DNA from: Massilia sp. Root351
GTDB lineage: Bacteria > Pseudomonadota > Gammaproteobacteria > Burkholderiales > Burkholderiaceae_D
Direction: 5' to 3'
Assembly (NCBI RefSeq): GCF_001425045.1
Contig: NZ_LMDJ01000031.1
Span: forward strand, 187,768-251,767
Length of the DNA stretch: 64,000 bases
Program-made: the position numbers and the translations under genes
Shown: positions 18,419 to 27,085 of the stretch, in pieces
Numbering within the stretch: the stretch's first letter is position 1
Layout: the number at the start of each line of letters is the position of its first letter
The notes under the pieces: generated by a model
The model's input: the letters and a program-made list of their open reading frames with translations, nothing else
Databases searched by the model: none
Told to the model about the DNA's origin: nothing

Positions 18419-19209
18419 CAGCGCGCCGCCTGCGACAGGTATTGCAGCATGTTGTCGGCGGCGGTCAGCACCTTGGTGTTCATTTCATAGGTGCGCTGCG
18501 CGGCGATCATGTCCACCATTTCTTCCACCACCTGCACGTTGGAGCCTTCCAGCGCGCCCTGTTTCAGCTTGCCGAACTGGTCGGTGCCGGGATTGCCTTC
18601 GGTCGGCGCGCCGCTGGCGGCCGTCTCGGCGAACAGGTTCTCGCCCAGCGCCTGCAGGCCGGTCGGGTTGATGAAGGACGTCAAGGTCAGCTGGCCCAGC
18701 ACGGCCGGGGTGGCGCTGCCGGCCACCACCGCCGAGACCACGCCGTTTTCACCGATGGTGACGGCGGTGGCGTTGGCCGGCACGGTGATCTGCGGCACCA
18801 GCGGCAGGCCGCTGCTGTTGACCAGGATGCCGTTCTGGTCCAGCTGCAGCTGGCCGGCGCGGGTGTAGGCCGCTTCGCCGTCCGGGCGGCGCACCTGGAA
18901 GAAGCCGTTGCCGTTGATGGCCACGTCGAGCGCATTGGTGGTGTTCTGGATATTGCCGTTGGTGAAAATCTTCTGCGTGCCCACCAGCTGCACGCCATTG
19001 CCCAGCTGCACGCCGGACGGCGCCAGCGTGTTGTTGTCGGCGCGCTGCGCGCCCGGCTGCTGCTCGATCGAATAGAACAGGTCCTGGAAGGCGACGCGGT
19101 CGCGCTTGAAGCCGACGGTGTTGGCGTTGGCCAGGTTGTTGGCGATGGTTTGCAGTTTCGCGTCCTGCGCCTGGACACCGGTCTTGCTGATCCACATTGC
19201 TGGATTCAT
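18418..19209 (-). CDS. flgG: FlgG, distal rod protein
   Basis: 263 residues, near-standard for FlgG. The N-terminus MNPAMWISKTGVQAQ leads into NLANANTVGFKRDRVAFQDL. The middle has GNGFFQVRRPDGEAAYTRAG, and the end is EGSNVQVVEEMVDMIAAQRTYEMNTKV. It polymerises into the distal rod and is type III exported. It is followed at once by flgH and preceded by flgF after 25 bases. Confidence 0.95.
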   Translation of the reverse strand: MNPAMWISKTGVQAQDAKLQTIANNLANANTVGFKRDRVAFQDLFYSIEQQPGAQRADNNTLAPSGVQLGNGVQLVGTQKIFTNGNIQNTTNALDVAINGNGFFQVRRPDGEAAYTRAGQLQLDQNGILVNSSGLPLVPQITVPANATAVTIGENGVVSAVVAGSATPAVLGQLTLTSFINPTGLQALGENLFAETAASGAPTEGNPGTDQFGKLKQGALEGSNVQVVEEMVDMIAAQRTYEMNTKVLTAADNMLQYLSQAAR

Positions 19210-19234
19210 GTTTGCTCCCTGTAAATTGGTGGAC

Positions 19235-19960
19235 TCAGCCGCCGATCAGGCGGTTGCCGGCTTCGGCCATGCTGTCGCTGGCCTTGAACAGCTTCATCTG
19301 GATTTCAAAAGTGCGGTTCAAGCTCATGGTGGCCACCATTTCCTCGACCGCCGACACGTTGCTGCCTTCCAGGTGGCCGGCGCTGACCTTGACGGTGGCG
19401 TCGGTGGCCAGCAGCTGGCCGTCGCGCGCCGTCAGCAGGCCCGCTTCGTTCTTGGTCAGTTCCGACGCTTCGGCCTTGACCAGCTTGAGCTTGTCGACCA
19501 CCTGCATCTGGGCCGAGCCCGGGGTCTGGATCGACACCGTGCCGTCCTGGCCGATCTGCACCTTGGTGTGGATCGGCAGCGTGATCGGGCCGCCTTCGCC
19601 CAGGATGGGCATGCCGCCCACCGTCATGGCGCCGTCGGCGTCCAGCGTGATGGCGCCGGCGCGGGTGTAGGCTTCGCCGGTCGGGCCCTGCACGGCGAAA
19701 AAGCCGTCGCCGGAAATGGCCACGTCCAGTTCGCGCCCGGTCGACTTGAGCGTGCCGCCGCGGGTGTTGACCGCGTTGGCCTGCATGTCGGCCATGTGGC
19801 GGTCGTCGTAGCCGTAGCCGCTCAGCGGGCGGGCGGTCGACAGTTCCAGGTTGGCCCGGAAGCCGGTGGTGTCCATGTTCGCCAGGTTGTTGGCGTGGAC
19901 CTGTTGTCCGCGCAGCGCCCGCTCGGCGCCGCTCATGGCGGTGTAGATCAGTGCATCCAT
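19235..19960 (-). CDS. flgF: FlgF, proximal rod protein
   Basis: 241 residues, shorter than FlgG. N-terminus MDALIYTAMSGAERALRG and NLANMDTTGFRANLE; middle GDGFFAVQGPTGEAYTRAG; end GSNVSAVEEMVATMSLNRTFEIQMKLF. This differs from FlgG by the start and by the TMSLNRTFEIQ ending typical of FlgF. It lies between flgE and flgG, the standard order. Confidence 0.94.
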   Translation of the reverse strand: MDALIYTAMSGAERALRGQQVHANNLANMDTTGFRANLELSTARPLSGYGYDDRHMADMQANAVNTRGGTLKSTGRELDVAISGDGFFAVQGPTGEAYTRAGAITLDADGAMTVGGMPILGEGGPITLPIHTKVQIGQDGTVSIQTPGSAQMQVVDKLKLVKAEASELTKNEAGLLTARDGQLLATDATVKVSAGHLEGSNVSAVEEMVATMSLNRTFEIQMKLFKASDSMAEAGNRLIGG

Positions 19961-19976
19961 CTGTCGGCCGGTCCGG

Positions 19977-21242
19977 TTACAGCGCTTGCATCAGCGCTTG
20001 CATCATGGCGTTCTCGGTCTGGATGACCTTGGAGTTCGCCTGGTAGTTGCGCTGCGACGTCATCAGGCCCACCAGCTCGGAGGTGATGTCGACGTTGGAC
20101 TGTTCCAGCGAGGTGGTGTTGAGCGCGCCGGTCATGCCGGTGCCCGGGGTGTTGTACAGCGGCGTGCCGGACTCGTTCGAGGCCAGCCAGCTGGTGTCGC
20201 TGATCGGCGTCAGTTCGCCCTCGGCGGGGAAGGTGGCCAGCACCACCTTGCCCACGGCCTGGCGCTGGTCGTTGGTGTACTTGGCGATCAGCGAGCCGTC
20301 TTTGGCCAGCTCGACGCCGATGTAGCTGCCGGCGGCGTAGCCGTCGGCCTTGTTGGTCGAGTTGGTCGCTTCGCCGGCCGACTGGGTGGTGCCGACGTAG
20401 TCGATATTGATGGCCAGGTCGGACGCGCCGGTGCTGACGAAGGCGTTGGTGACCGGGTCGTAGATTTGCGGCACCGACGCCGGCAGCGCGTACAGCACGG
20501 TGGCCGGATCGGTGACGGTGTCGAGCTGGCCCTTGGCGTCGAAGGTCAGGGTGTTGCCCGAACCGGCCACTTCCAGGCCGTTCAGCGTGTAGCGCACGCT
20601 GACGCTGTTGGGCGAAGTCTTGATGAAGTACTGGGTCAGCGTGTGCTGGTTGCCCTTGCTGTCATGCAGCACCGACACGCGCGACATATTGTAGGAATCG
20701 GACGGCGGGAAGGTTTGCGGGTTGGCCGTCAGGTCGGGCGGGGTGAAGGTGCCGGTGGGGACCTTCCAGTCGTCCGACAGGTTGCTGACATAGGCCAGCT
20801 TGCTGCTCGCCACGGCCGGGATCTGGCCGGTCGGGATGGTCAGGTCGCCCATCGGGCCCAGCGTGGTGGACGGCGGCGTCATGGTGTAGCCCTGCACTTT
20901 GCGGCCCGAAGCGTCGACCAGGTAGCCGTCCGCGTTGGCGTCGAAGATGCCGACGCGGGTGAAGTTCATCTGGCCCTGCGCGTCCTTGACGGTGAAGAAG
21001 CCGCGGCCGTTGATGGCCGCGTCCAGGCCGCGCCCGGTCGACACCACGCCGCCGTTGATGCCGATGCTCTGGGTGACCGAACCGATCTGCACGCCGGCCG
21101 CCTGCGTGCCCGCGTACTGCGAGGCGAAGTTGGCGCGGCTGGACTTGAAGCCGTAGGTGCCCGCATTGGCGATGTTGTTGGAGATGGTGCCCAGTTGCTC
21201 GTTGATGGCCTGGATGCCGGACAGTGCAATGTCGAAACTCAT
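19977..21242 (-). CDS. flgE: FlgE, flagellar hook protein
   Basis: 421 residues. N-terminus SFDIALSGIQAINEQLG with NIANAGTYGFKSSRANF; hook domains in the middle, including RVSVLHDSKGNQHTLTQYF and RQAVGKVVLATFPAEGEL; end EQSNVDITSELVGLMTSQRNYQANSKV. It builds the hook under length control by FliK, with FlgD as cap. Confidence 0.95.
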   Translation of the reverse strand: MSFDIALSGIQAINEQLGTISNNIANAGTYGFKSSRANFASQYAGTQAAGVQIGSVTQSIGINGGVVSTGRGLDAAINGRGFFTVKDAQGQMNFTRVGIFDANADGYLVDASGRKVQGYTMTPPSTTLGPMGDLTIPTGQIPAVASSKLAYVSNLSDDWKVPTGTFTPPDLTANPQTFPPSDSYNMSRVSVLHDSKGNQHTLTQYFIKTSPNSVSVRYTLNGLEVAGSGNTLTFDAKGQLDTVTDPATVLYALPASVPQIYDPVTNAFVSTGASDLAINIDYVGTTQSAGEATNSTNKADGYAAGSYIGVELAKDGSLIAKYTNDQRQAVGKVVLATFPAEGELTPISDTSWLASNESGTPLYNTPGTGMTGALNTTSLEQSNVDITSELVGLMTSQRNYQANSKVIQTENAMMQALMQAL

Positions 21243-21310
21243 GGCGTCTACCTTTCGTGGGGGACTGCGTTAATTTGGTGAAGAGAAGCTGGCTAGGGGG
21301 CGGCGCCGGC

Positions 21311-21982
21311 TCAGTTGCTGGCCACCGTGGCGCCGGCGGACTTGCCGTTGAAGGCGGTGATCTTGGCCGGCGAGGTCTCGCCGACATTGGCCACGTTGAG
21401 CACCACCGCGCCGCCCGAGCCCAGGCGCACGCTGTTCAGGCGGCCCACCAGGTCGATGGCCGGATCTTCCTTGGTGCTGGTTTCGACGCGCATCTTGTAG
21501 GTGCCGGCCGGCAGGCCCATGGCTTGCGGATCGAGCGCGAACGGCACCGGGCCGCCGGACTGCGAGCCCAGCTCGACCTTGTGCTCGCGGCCGTCCAGGC
21601 CGGTCAGCACCAGCGTGGTCTTGCTGCTGCTGGCCTCGAGCGTGACCTCGCCCTGGACCTTGGCGCTGTCGAGCTGCACTTCGGTAGCGGTAACTTGCAC
21701 ATCGGAACCGACTTGCGCGCCCAGGGCCAGCACTTGCATGCTTTGCAGGATGCTGGCGTTGGCGCTGGTCAGGTTGCCCACGTTTTGCAGCGCCTCGGTC
21801 TGGGACAGCTGGGTCAGCTGGTTGATGAACTGGCTGGGGTCGGTGGGCGAGAGCGGATCCTGGTTCTGGATCTGGGCCACCAGCAGCTTGGTAAACATGG
21901 TCGACGTTTCGCTGCCGTTGGCCAGCGGATTGCTGCCGGCCGTGGTCGCCGCGGGGGTATTCGAGAAGAAATTGGTTTGCAT
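21311..21982 (-). CDS. flgD: FlgD, hook cap protein
   Basis: 223 residues. The N-terminal scaffold signature is clear: FTKLLVAQIQNQDPLSPTDPSQFINQLTQLSQTE. A Tudor/FnIII-like C-terminal part includes LDGREHKVELGSQ and LPAGTYKMRVETS. It caps the growing hook. It starts three bases after flgC; a 68-base gap precedes flgE. Confidence 0.94.
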   Translation of the reverse strand: MQTNFFSNTPAATTAGSNPLANGSETSTMFTKLLVAQIQNQDPLSPTDPSQFINQLTQLSQTEALQNVGNLTSANASILQSMQVLALGAQVGSDVQVTATEVQLDSAKVQGEVTLEASSSKTTLVLTGLDGREHKVELGSQSGGPVPFALDPQAMGLPAGTYKMRVETSTKEDPAIDLVGRLNSVRLGSGGAVVLNVANVGETSPAKITAFNGKSAGATVASN

Positions 21983-21985
21983 GGC

Positions 21986-22402
21986 TTAACCTTCACCGAG
22001 TTTGAGCAGCGACTGCTGCATGGAGCGGATGCGACCCAGCACTTCCACATTGGTTTCAAAGGCGCGCGAGGCCGACATCATGTCGGTCATCTCGGCCACC
22101 TGGTTGACGTTGGGGTAGTACACCATGCCGTCGGCGTTGGCCAGCGGATTGCCCGGTTCGTACACCTTGCGCAGCGGCTCGCTGCTCTCGACCACGTCCA
22201 GCACCTGCACCCGGCCGCCGCTGTCGGCGTTGGCGCCTTCGTTCATCACGGCCGCGAACACCGGCTTGCGGGCGCGGTAGGTCTCGTTCTCGCTGCCGGC
22301 CACCGAATCGGCGTTGGCCAGGTTGCTGGCCACCGTGTTCAGGCGCACCGTCTGCGCCGCCATCGCCGAACCGGCGATCTGGGAAATATCCTTGAAGCTC
22401 AT
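21986..22402 (-). CDS. flgC: FlgC, proximal rod protein
   Basis: 138 residues, standard FlgC size. N-terminus SFKDISQIAGSAMAAQTVRL with NLANADSVAGSENETYRARKPVF; end NVNQVAEMTDMMSASRAFETNVEV, the conserved rod-protein C-terminal helix. It lies between flgB and flgD. Confidence 0.95.
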   Translation of the reverse strand: MSFKDISQIAGSAMAAQTVRLNTVASNLANADSVAGSENETYRARKPVFAAVMNEGANADSGGRVQVLDVVESSEPLRKVYEPGNPLANADGMVYYPNVNQVAEMTDMMSASRAFETNVEVLGRIRSMQQSLLKLGEG

Positions 22403-22413
22403 GTGAGGCGCCC

Positions 22414-22776
22414 TTACTGGCCGTTGATTGCTTTAGCCAGGCCCTTGAGCTTCATGTTGATGAAGGTCAGGCTGGTCTGGAAGTCGCTCGCGTTCTGCGA
22501 GAAGGCGGCCTGTTCCACGCCGATTTCGACGGTGTTGCCGTCGCGGGTCGGGTGGTAGGGCACGCGGTACAGGGCGTTGCCGTCCGAATCGAGTTCCGGC
22601 TCGCCCGTCTGCAGCGCCTGGCTCTGCGCCAGGGTGGCGGCGAAGTCCATGTCCTGCGCCTGGTAGCCGGGCGTGTTCTCGTTGGCGATGTTCGATGCCA
22701 GGATGCGCGTGCGCTCGGCACGCAAATGGAGCGCGTCGCCATGCAAGCCGAGTGCGTCTTTGAAGTTGATACCCAT
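22414..22776 (-). CDS. flgB: FlgB, proximal rod protein
   Basis: 120 residues. GINFKDALGLHGDALHLRAERTR and NIANENTPGYQAQDMDF are typical of FlgB; the end ASDFQTSLTFINMKLKGLAKAI is the rod helix. It is the first gene of the flgB-L operon, with a good Shine-Dalgarno (GGAGG on the minus strand) before the ATG, and it is divergent from flgA. Confidence 0.95.
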   Translation of the reverse strand: MGINFKDALGLHGDALHLRAERTRILASNIANENTPGYQAQDMDFAATLAQSQALQTGEPELDSDGNALYRVPYHPTRDGNTVEIGVEQAAFSQNASDFQTSLTFINMKLKGLAKAINGQ

Positions 22777-22867
22777 TTATTCCCTCCTGTCGTGAGTACG
22801 TTGCCCATGTAAAATGGCGACCGGGCGCACTGCGCGCGCCGCAGCCATCATAGTAAAGGTATTGCCC

Positions 22868-23608
22868 ATGTTCAACAATCCCATTTTACATCCGATTTTT
22901 GCCGCGTTGGCGATGATCGTGCCAATTGTTGGCGAAGCGGCCACGACAGTTGAGCAGACTGTGGCGCTGGTGGAACAAACCGCGCGCGAGGCGCTGCTGC
23001 GCCAGGCCGACAGCAGCGGCCTGGCCGAGCCTGAATTCGACGTGGCGGCCGTGCGCAGCGGCCGCGCGCTGGCGCCGTGCGCGGCTGCCGCGCCGGTGGC
23101 GGTAGGCGTGCTGGACGCGCGCCAGCTCACGCGCATGCGCCTGGTGGCGACCTGCCCCGGCGAGGGCGGCTGGAAGCACGAATTCGTGGTGCGCGCCAAG
23201 GTCAGCGCGCGGGTGGCGGTGATGGCGGCCGACGTGGCCAGCGGCCAACCGGTGGACGCGGCCGACGTGGCGCTGGAGCGGCGCGACGTCAGCCTGGTGA
23301 GCGACACCGTGTCCGACCTGGCGCTGCTGGAAGGCATGGCGGCGCGGCGCGCGCTGCGCAGCGGCGAGCTGCTGCGCCAGAACATGCTCACCGCCCAGCT
23401 GCTGGTCAAGCGCGGCGAGGCGGTGCGCATCGTGGCGCGCAACGAACAGATCGAAGTGAGCATGGCGGGCGAGGCGCTGGACCCGGGCGCGCGCGGCGCG
23501 CTGATACGCGTGCGCAACAACAATGGCAACATCATCAAGGCTCGGGTGACGGGCGCTGGAACGGTGGAACCGGCCGATCTGCCCGTGTCCATTCAGTCGC
23601 CCAGGTGA
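22868..23608 (+). CDS. flgA: FlgA, P-ring assembly chaperone
   Basis: 246 residues with a Sec signal (hydrophobic stretch to GEA). Contains the SAF-type C-terminal domain: VMAADVASGQPVDAADVALERRDVS, LRSGELLRQNMLTAQLLVKRGE and the ending region RIRVRNNNG-like with NGNIIKARVTGAGTVE. ATG 22868 is chosen over 22814 because it starts the signal peptide. Its 3' end overlaps the end of the convergent flgJ-hydrolase gene by 16 bases. Confidence 0.92.
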   Translation: MFNNPILHPIFAALAMIVPIVGEAATTVEQTVALVEQTAREALLRQADSSGLAEPEFDVAAVRSGRALAPCAAAAPVAVGVLDARQLTRMRLVATCPGEGGWKHEFVVRAKVSARVAVMAADVASGQPVDAADVALERRDVSLVSDTVSDLALLEGMAARRALRSGELLRQNMLTAQLLVKRGEAVRIVARNEQIEVSMAGEALDPGARGALIRVRNNNGNIIKARVTGAGTVEPADLPVSIQSPR

Positions 23609-24372
23609 TGTTTCATCTGCTGGACCTTGCCGGCCAGCTTGCTGAGCTTGTCGGCGTAGGCCGGGTCGGTGGCGTAGCCGCCCCGGGCCAGGCCGCTGGC
23701 AAAGGCGCGCGCGTCGTTGCCGGTGTTGAGCGCTTGCTGGTAGCGCGGATTGGCGATCAGTAAATTGGCGTAGTCGTGGAAGGCGGCGGCCGGGTCCGGA
23801 TAGCTGCGGAAGCGTTCCACTTTCTTCAGCGCCACGCCCTGTTCGTATTCGGTGGTGGTGGCGGCCGCGACGGCGCCCTGCCAGGGGCCGCCGGCCTTGA
23901 TGCCGAACAGGTTGTTGCTGTTGCCGACCGGGCGCTGGCCCCAGCCCGATTCCAGCGCCGCGTGCGCGGCCACCAGCTCGGGCGCCACGCCCAGGCGCTT
24001 GGCGGCATCGGCCGCCCAGGGTTCGATGGTGGCCAGGAATTCCTGCTGTTCGGCGCTGCTGGCGCCGCCGGCCGGGCCATCGATGACGCCGGCCGCGCGC
24101 GCGCGCAGCGCCGCCGCCGCGGTGCTCAGCGCCTGCGAGGGCAGGGCGTCGCCGCCGCTGCCCTGGGCGGGGCCCACGCCGTTGCTCCAGCCGCCGCTGA
24201 TCAGCGAGGCCACGTCGCCCTGCACCTGGCGGAAGGCGGCGCCGAAGCTGCCGGCCGAGGCCGCGCCGCCGCCGGACAGGCCGGCGGTGGGGCGCATATT
24301 GCTGGCGGTGGCCGCCGTGGCGGCGGTGGCCGCAGTCGCTTGCAGGGGGCGCAGCAGGTCAGGCCGGCTCAT
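23593..24372 (-). CDS. Flagellar peptidoglycan hydrolase, FlgJ C-terminal type
   Basis: 259 residues. The first ~100 are Ala-rich and poorly ordered. From about residue 105 it is a glucosaminidase domain as in the C-terminal half of FlgJ: EFLATIEPWAADAAKRLGVAPE, AAHAALESGWGQ (the catalytic Glu), NNLFGIKAGGPW and FRSYPDPAAAFHDYANLL. No Sec signal is visible, consistent with export through the flagellar route. The ATG at 24372 overlaps the flgN end by 14 bases. It opens the cell wall for the rod; the partner rod domain is a separate gene at 16170. Confidence 0.85.
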   Translation of the reverse strand: MSRPDLLRPLQATAATAATAATASNMRPTAGLSGGGAASAGSFGAAFRQVQGDVASLISGGWSNGVGPAQGSGGDALPSQALSTAAAALRARAAGVIDGPAGGASSAEQQEFLATIEPWAADAAKRLGVAPELVAAHAALESGWGQRPVGNSNNLFGIKAGGPWQGAVAAATTTEYEQGVALKKVERFRSYPDPAAAFHDYANLLIANPRYQQALNTGNDARAFASGLARGGYATDPAYADKLSKLAGKVQQMKHHLGD

Positions 24373-24829
24373 AAATCTGGTCCTCGCCATGCAGCACGCG
24401 CTGCATGATAGTGTATTGTTCAACCAGCAAGTCGCTATTGCGCTTGCCCAGGCGTTTGCATTCGAGCACGCGCTGCTCCAGTTCCTGCCACTGCTGCTGC
24501 AGGCGGGCGCGCGGTTCGGGCTTGAGCAGCGCGAACACCTGCGCCATCGACGGCGCCGGACCGAGCAGCTGCACGGCGCAGGCCACGCGCTGCACGCGGC
24601 GCGCTTCCATCGCTTCCACCAGCGCCGAGACCGCCTCGGCGAGCTGTTCCAGCGCGGCGCGCTGGTGGCGCACGGCCGCTTCGAATTGCTGTTCCAGCAA
24701 GTGCTGCAGGGTGGCGTAGGCCGCCATGTCGGCGGCGATGCCGTCGAGCAGCATGTGCATCGCTTGCTGGCGGCTCGGCTGTTGCTGACTCGCAACAGCG
24801 CCGGCCGCGGCCGGACCTGCTGCTGTCAC
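24359..24829 (-). CDS. flgN: FlgN, export chaperone for FlgK/FlgL
   Basis: 156 residues, almost all helical: LLDGIAADMAAYATLQHLLEQQFEAAVRH, and later a LQQQWQELEQRVLECKRLGKRN segment that resembles the FlgN C-terminal helices. The GTG start at 24829 overlaps the flgM stop as GTGA, which argues for coupling. It would bind FlgK and FlgL before export. Name rests on size, helical pattern and flgM linkage. Confidence 0.8.
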   Translation of the reverse strand: MTAAGPAAAGAVASQQQPSRQQAMHMLLDGIAADMAAYATLQHLLEQQFEAAVRHQRAALEQLAEAVSALVEAMEARRVQRVACAVQLLGPAPSMAQVFALLKPEPRARLQQQWQELEQRVLECKRLGKRNSDLLVEQYTIMQRVLHGEDQIYEPA

Positions 24830-25098
24830 TTGTCGCTCCCGTGGAAGCGCTGGATCAGGCCGGCCAGCTTGTCCGCGTCGAACGGCAGTTCGCCCTTGGC
24901 CAGCGCGTCGCGCAGCATGGCCACCCGTTCGTGGTCCACTTCCGGCATGTCCTTCAGGGCGGCCAGCGCCGGCTGCAGCACGGCCGACTGCAATCCGGGC
25001 GCGGCAGGCGCCGGCGGGGCGTGCGCCGCCTCGGCCGGGGCGCTGTCGGCCACCCGCTGGACGGCCAGGCCGTCCGCGCTGCCAGTCGAAATTCTCAT
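24826..25098 (-). CDS. flgM: FlgM, anti-sigma-28 factor
   Basis: 90 residues from ATG 25098, preceded by AGAGG at a suitable distance; the in-frame extension to 25128 lacks support. The first half is disordered and Ala/Pro-rich; the second half has HERVAMLRDALAKGELPFDADKLAGLIQRF, the FlgM helices that bind FliA. It holds FliA inactive until exported through the finished hook. It is next to flgN. Confidence 0.88.
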   Translation of the reverse strand: MRISTGSADGLAVQRVADSAPAEAAHAPPAPAAPGLQSAVLQPALAALKDMPEVDHERVAMLRDALAKGELPFDADKLAGLIQRFHGSDK

Positions 25099-25164
25099 AC
25101 GTTGACCTCTGGTCTTGGAAGTTTGCATAGTAACCCGCCTTACGCCCGTGCGCGAAGTAAATGT

Positions 25165-26157
25165 TCAGTTCCCATTCCGCCCGGTCCCGTACTTGCCCTC
25201 CGGCCCCAGCTTGTTGCGCAGTTTTTGCAAGGACTCCGCATCCGGCAGGGCGGTGTCGACTTCGCCGCCCAGCGTGTTCTTACTGCCCGGCATGCCGAAC
25301 ATGGACGACACCGCCTGGGCCTGGCCGGCGGTCAGGATCAGCAGTTCGATGCGGCGGTTCACGCCGGCGTCGGCCTTGCCGGTGTCGATCGGCGCGCGGT
25401 CGGCCATGCCCACCACCTGCAGCACGCTGTCCTTGCGCATGCCGCCCGACAGCAGCATGGAGCGCGCCGCCATGGCGCGGTTGGACGACAGCGTCCAGTT
25501 CGAATAGGCGAAGTAGCCGGTGTCGGCGTACTGGGTGGAGTCGGTGTGGCCGACCACCAGCATCTGGTTCTGCATGCGCTCGAACAGCGGGCCCATGCTG
25601 CGCAGCAGGGCGCGGAAGCGGTCGGTCGGCACGGCCGAGCCGCGCACAAACATGCCTTGCTTGTCGGTATCGTGCAGCATCACGCGCAAGCCGTACGGGG
25701 TGATCACCGATTCCAGGTTGGCCGCCAGCCCGGTTTCGGCGCTCAGCTTGGCCAGCGCCTTGGCCAGCTTGTGCAGCTCGCCCGGGGTTTCATAGCTGAC
25801 CTTGTCCTGCACCTCGGAGGCGCTCTCGCCGCTGGCCAGGGCCTGGCCGGGCGAATCGTTCTTGCCGGTGCGCGGCATCGGGAAACGCTCGATCAGGCTG
25901 CCGCGCGGACCGCCCACCTGCTCCGGCATCACGCCCTTGCCCTGGTCGGTCTTGTTGCCATCCTGCTCAGTCATGATGTGCTGCAGCGATTCGGTGTTGC
26001 GCGCCGCCATCAGCCACAGCACCAGGAACAAGCACATCAGCGCCAGGCAGAAGTCGGCGAAGGCGACCTTCCAGGCGCCGCCGTGGTCGTCGTGCGCGTG
26101 CTTGCCGCCGCCGCGCTTGACGATGGTTTCCTCATGCTTCTCATGCGGCTTTAGCAC
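25165..26157 (-). CDS. motB: MotB, flagellar stator subunit
   Basis: 330 residues. One N-terminal membrane helix with the proton-binding Asp in WKVAFADFCLALMCLFLVLWLM-type sequence (FADF), then a plug and linker, and a C-terminal OmpA-like peptidoglycan-binding domain: VVGHTDSTQYADTGYFAYSN, LSSNRAMAARSMLL and NRRIELLIL. The start is GTG 26157, five bases after GGAGG; ORF extension upstream is not needed. It overlaps motA by 17 bases. The TQYADTGY insertion is shared with lateral-type MotB (LafU). Confidence 0.9.
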   Translation of the reverse strand: MLKPHEKHEETIVKRGGGKHAHDDHGGAWKVAFADFCLALMCLFLVLWLMAARNTESLQHIMTEQDGNKTDQGKGVMPEQVGGPRGSLIERFPMPRTGKNDSPGQALASGESASEVQDKVSYETPGELHKLAKALAKLSAETGLAANLESVITPYGLRVMLHDTDKQGMFVRGSAVPTDRFRALLRSMGPLFERMQNQMLVVGHTDSTQYADTGYFAYSNWTLSSNRAMAARSMLLSGGMRKDSVLQVVGMADRAPIDTGKADAGVNRRIELLILTAGQAQAVSSMFGMPGSKNTLGGEVDTALPDAESLQKLRNKLGPEGKYGTGRNGN

Positions 26158-27058
26158 GGCCACCTCCACGGCGCGAGCCGGACTCCGGCTCGCTGTCGCG
26201 GCCTTCCAGTTCGTTGATCCAGCGTTCCAGCTGGGCGAAGCTCGGCTTGATGTTGAGCGGCACCAGGCGGCGCCCGGCGTCGATCGCCAGCAGCGGCGGC
26301 TTGCCGGCCACGTGGGTCACCAGCACCACTTTCACGCATTCCTTGTTGGACGCTTCCTGGTTGACCAGCTGCTTCATCACGTTGGCGATCGGGTCCAGCA
26401 CGCCGTAGCACAGGAAAATACCGATGAAGGTGCCGACCATGGCCGCGCCCACGTGTTCCGCGATTTCGCCCGAGGTGGCGCCTTCGGACACGGTGTTCAT
26501 GGTGATCACGATGCCCAGCACGGCGGCCAGGATGCCGAAGCCCGGCATGGCTTCGCCAATCTTGGCGATCGACTTGGCCGGCTGGTTCAGTTCTTCGTGG
26601 ATGGCTTCCAGTTCCTGCTCCAGCACCCCTTCCAGCTCGTGCGCGTTGATCTTGCCCATCGCCATCAGGCGGAAGTTGTCGACGATGAAGGCCAGCAGCT
26701 TGGGTTCCTCCAGCACCAGCGGGTAGCGCTGGAACAGCGGGCTGTCCTTGGGCGCCTCGACGTGGGCGTCGAGCGCCTTCAGGCCGCCGGCGGCCAGCTG
26801 CAGCAGTTCATACATCAGCAGCAGCAACTGGCGCTGGAATTCCGAGTCGTACTTCTTGCGCGTGATGATCTTCTTGAGCTGGGTGCCCATTTCCTTCAGC
26901 ACGTGGGTCGGATTGCCGATCACCAGCGCGCCCAGGCCGGCGCCGGCAATGACGAACAGTTCGATCGGCTGCCAGATCTGGTGGAACACGCCCCCCATCA
27001 TGAAGAAGCCGCCGAACACACTGCCCAGGACGATGATGATGCCGATTAGTTGCTGCAT
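26141..27058 (-). CDS. motA: MotA, flagellar stator subunit
   Basis: 305 residues with four membrane segments: two at the N-terminus (LIGIIIVLGSVFGGFFMMGG and the next), and two around residues 165-220. The conserved proline region IGEAMPGFGILAAVLGIVITM and the cytoplasmic acidic loop (ELEGVLEQELEAIHEE) are present. The C-terminus is extended and basic (RRGGGRAK). It follows fliA by 27 bases and is the proton-driven torque unit with MotB. Confidence 0.93.
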   Translation of the reverse strand: MQQLIGIIIVLGSVFGGFFMMGGVFHQIWQPIELFVIAGAGLGALVIGNPTHVLKEMGTQLKKIITRKKYDSEFQRQLLLLMYELLQLAAGGLKALDAHVEAPKDSPLFQRYPLVLEEPKLLAFIVDNFRLMAMGKINAHELEGVLEQELEAIHEELNQPAKSIAKIGEAMPGFGILAAVLGIVITMNTVSEGATSGEIAEHVGAAMVGTFIGIFLCYGVLDPIANVMKQLVNQEASNKECVKVVLVTHVAGKPPLLAIDAGRRLVPLNIKPSFAQLERWINELEGRDSEPESGSRRGGGRAKAA

Positions 27059-27085
27059 GATACGCCTTTCTGCGTCATTTTCTTA

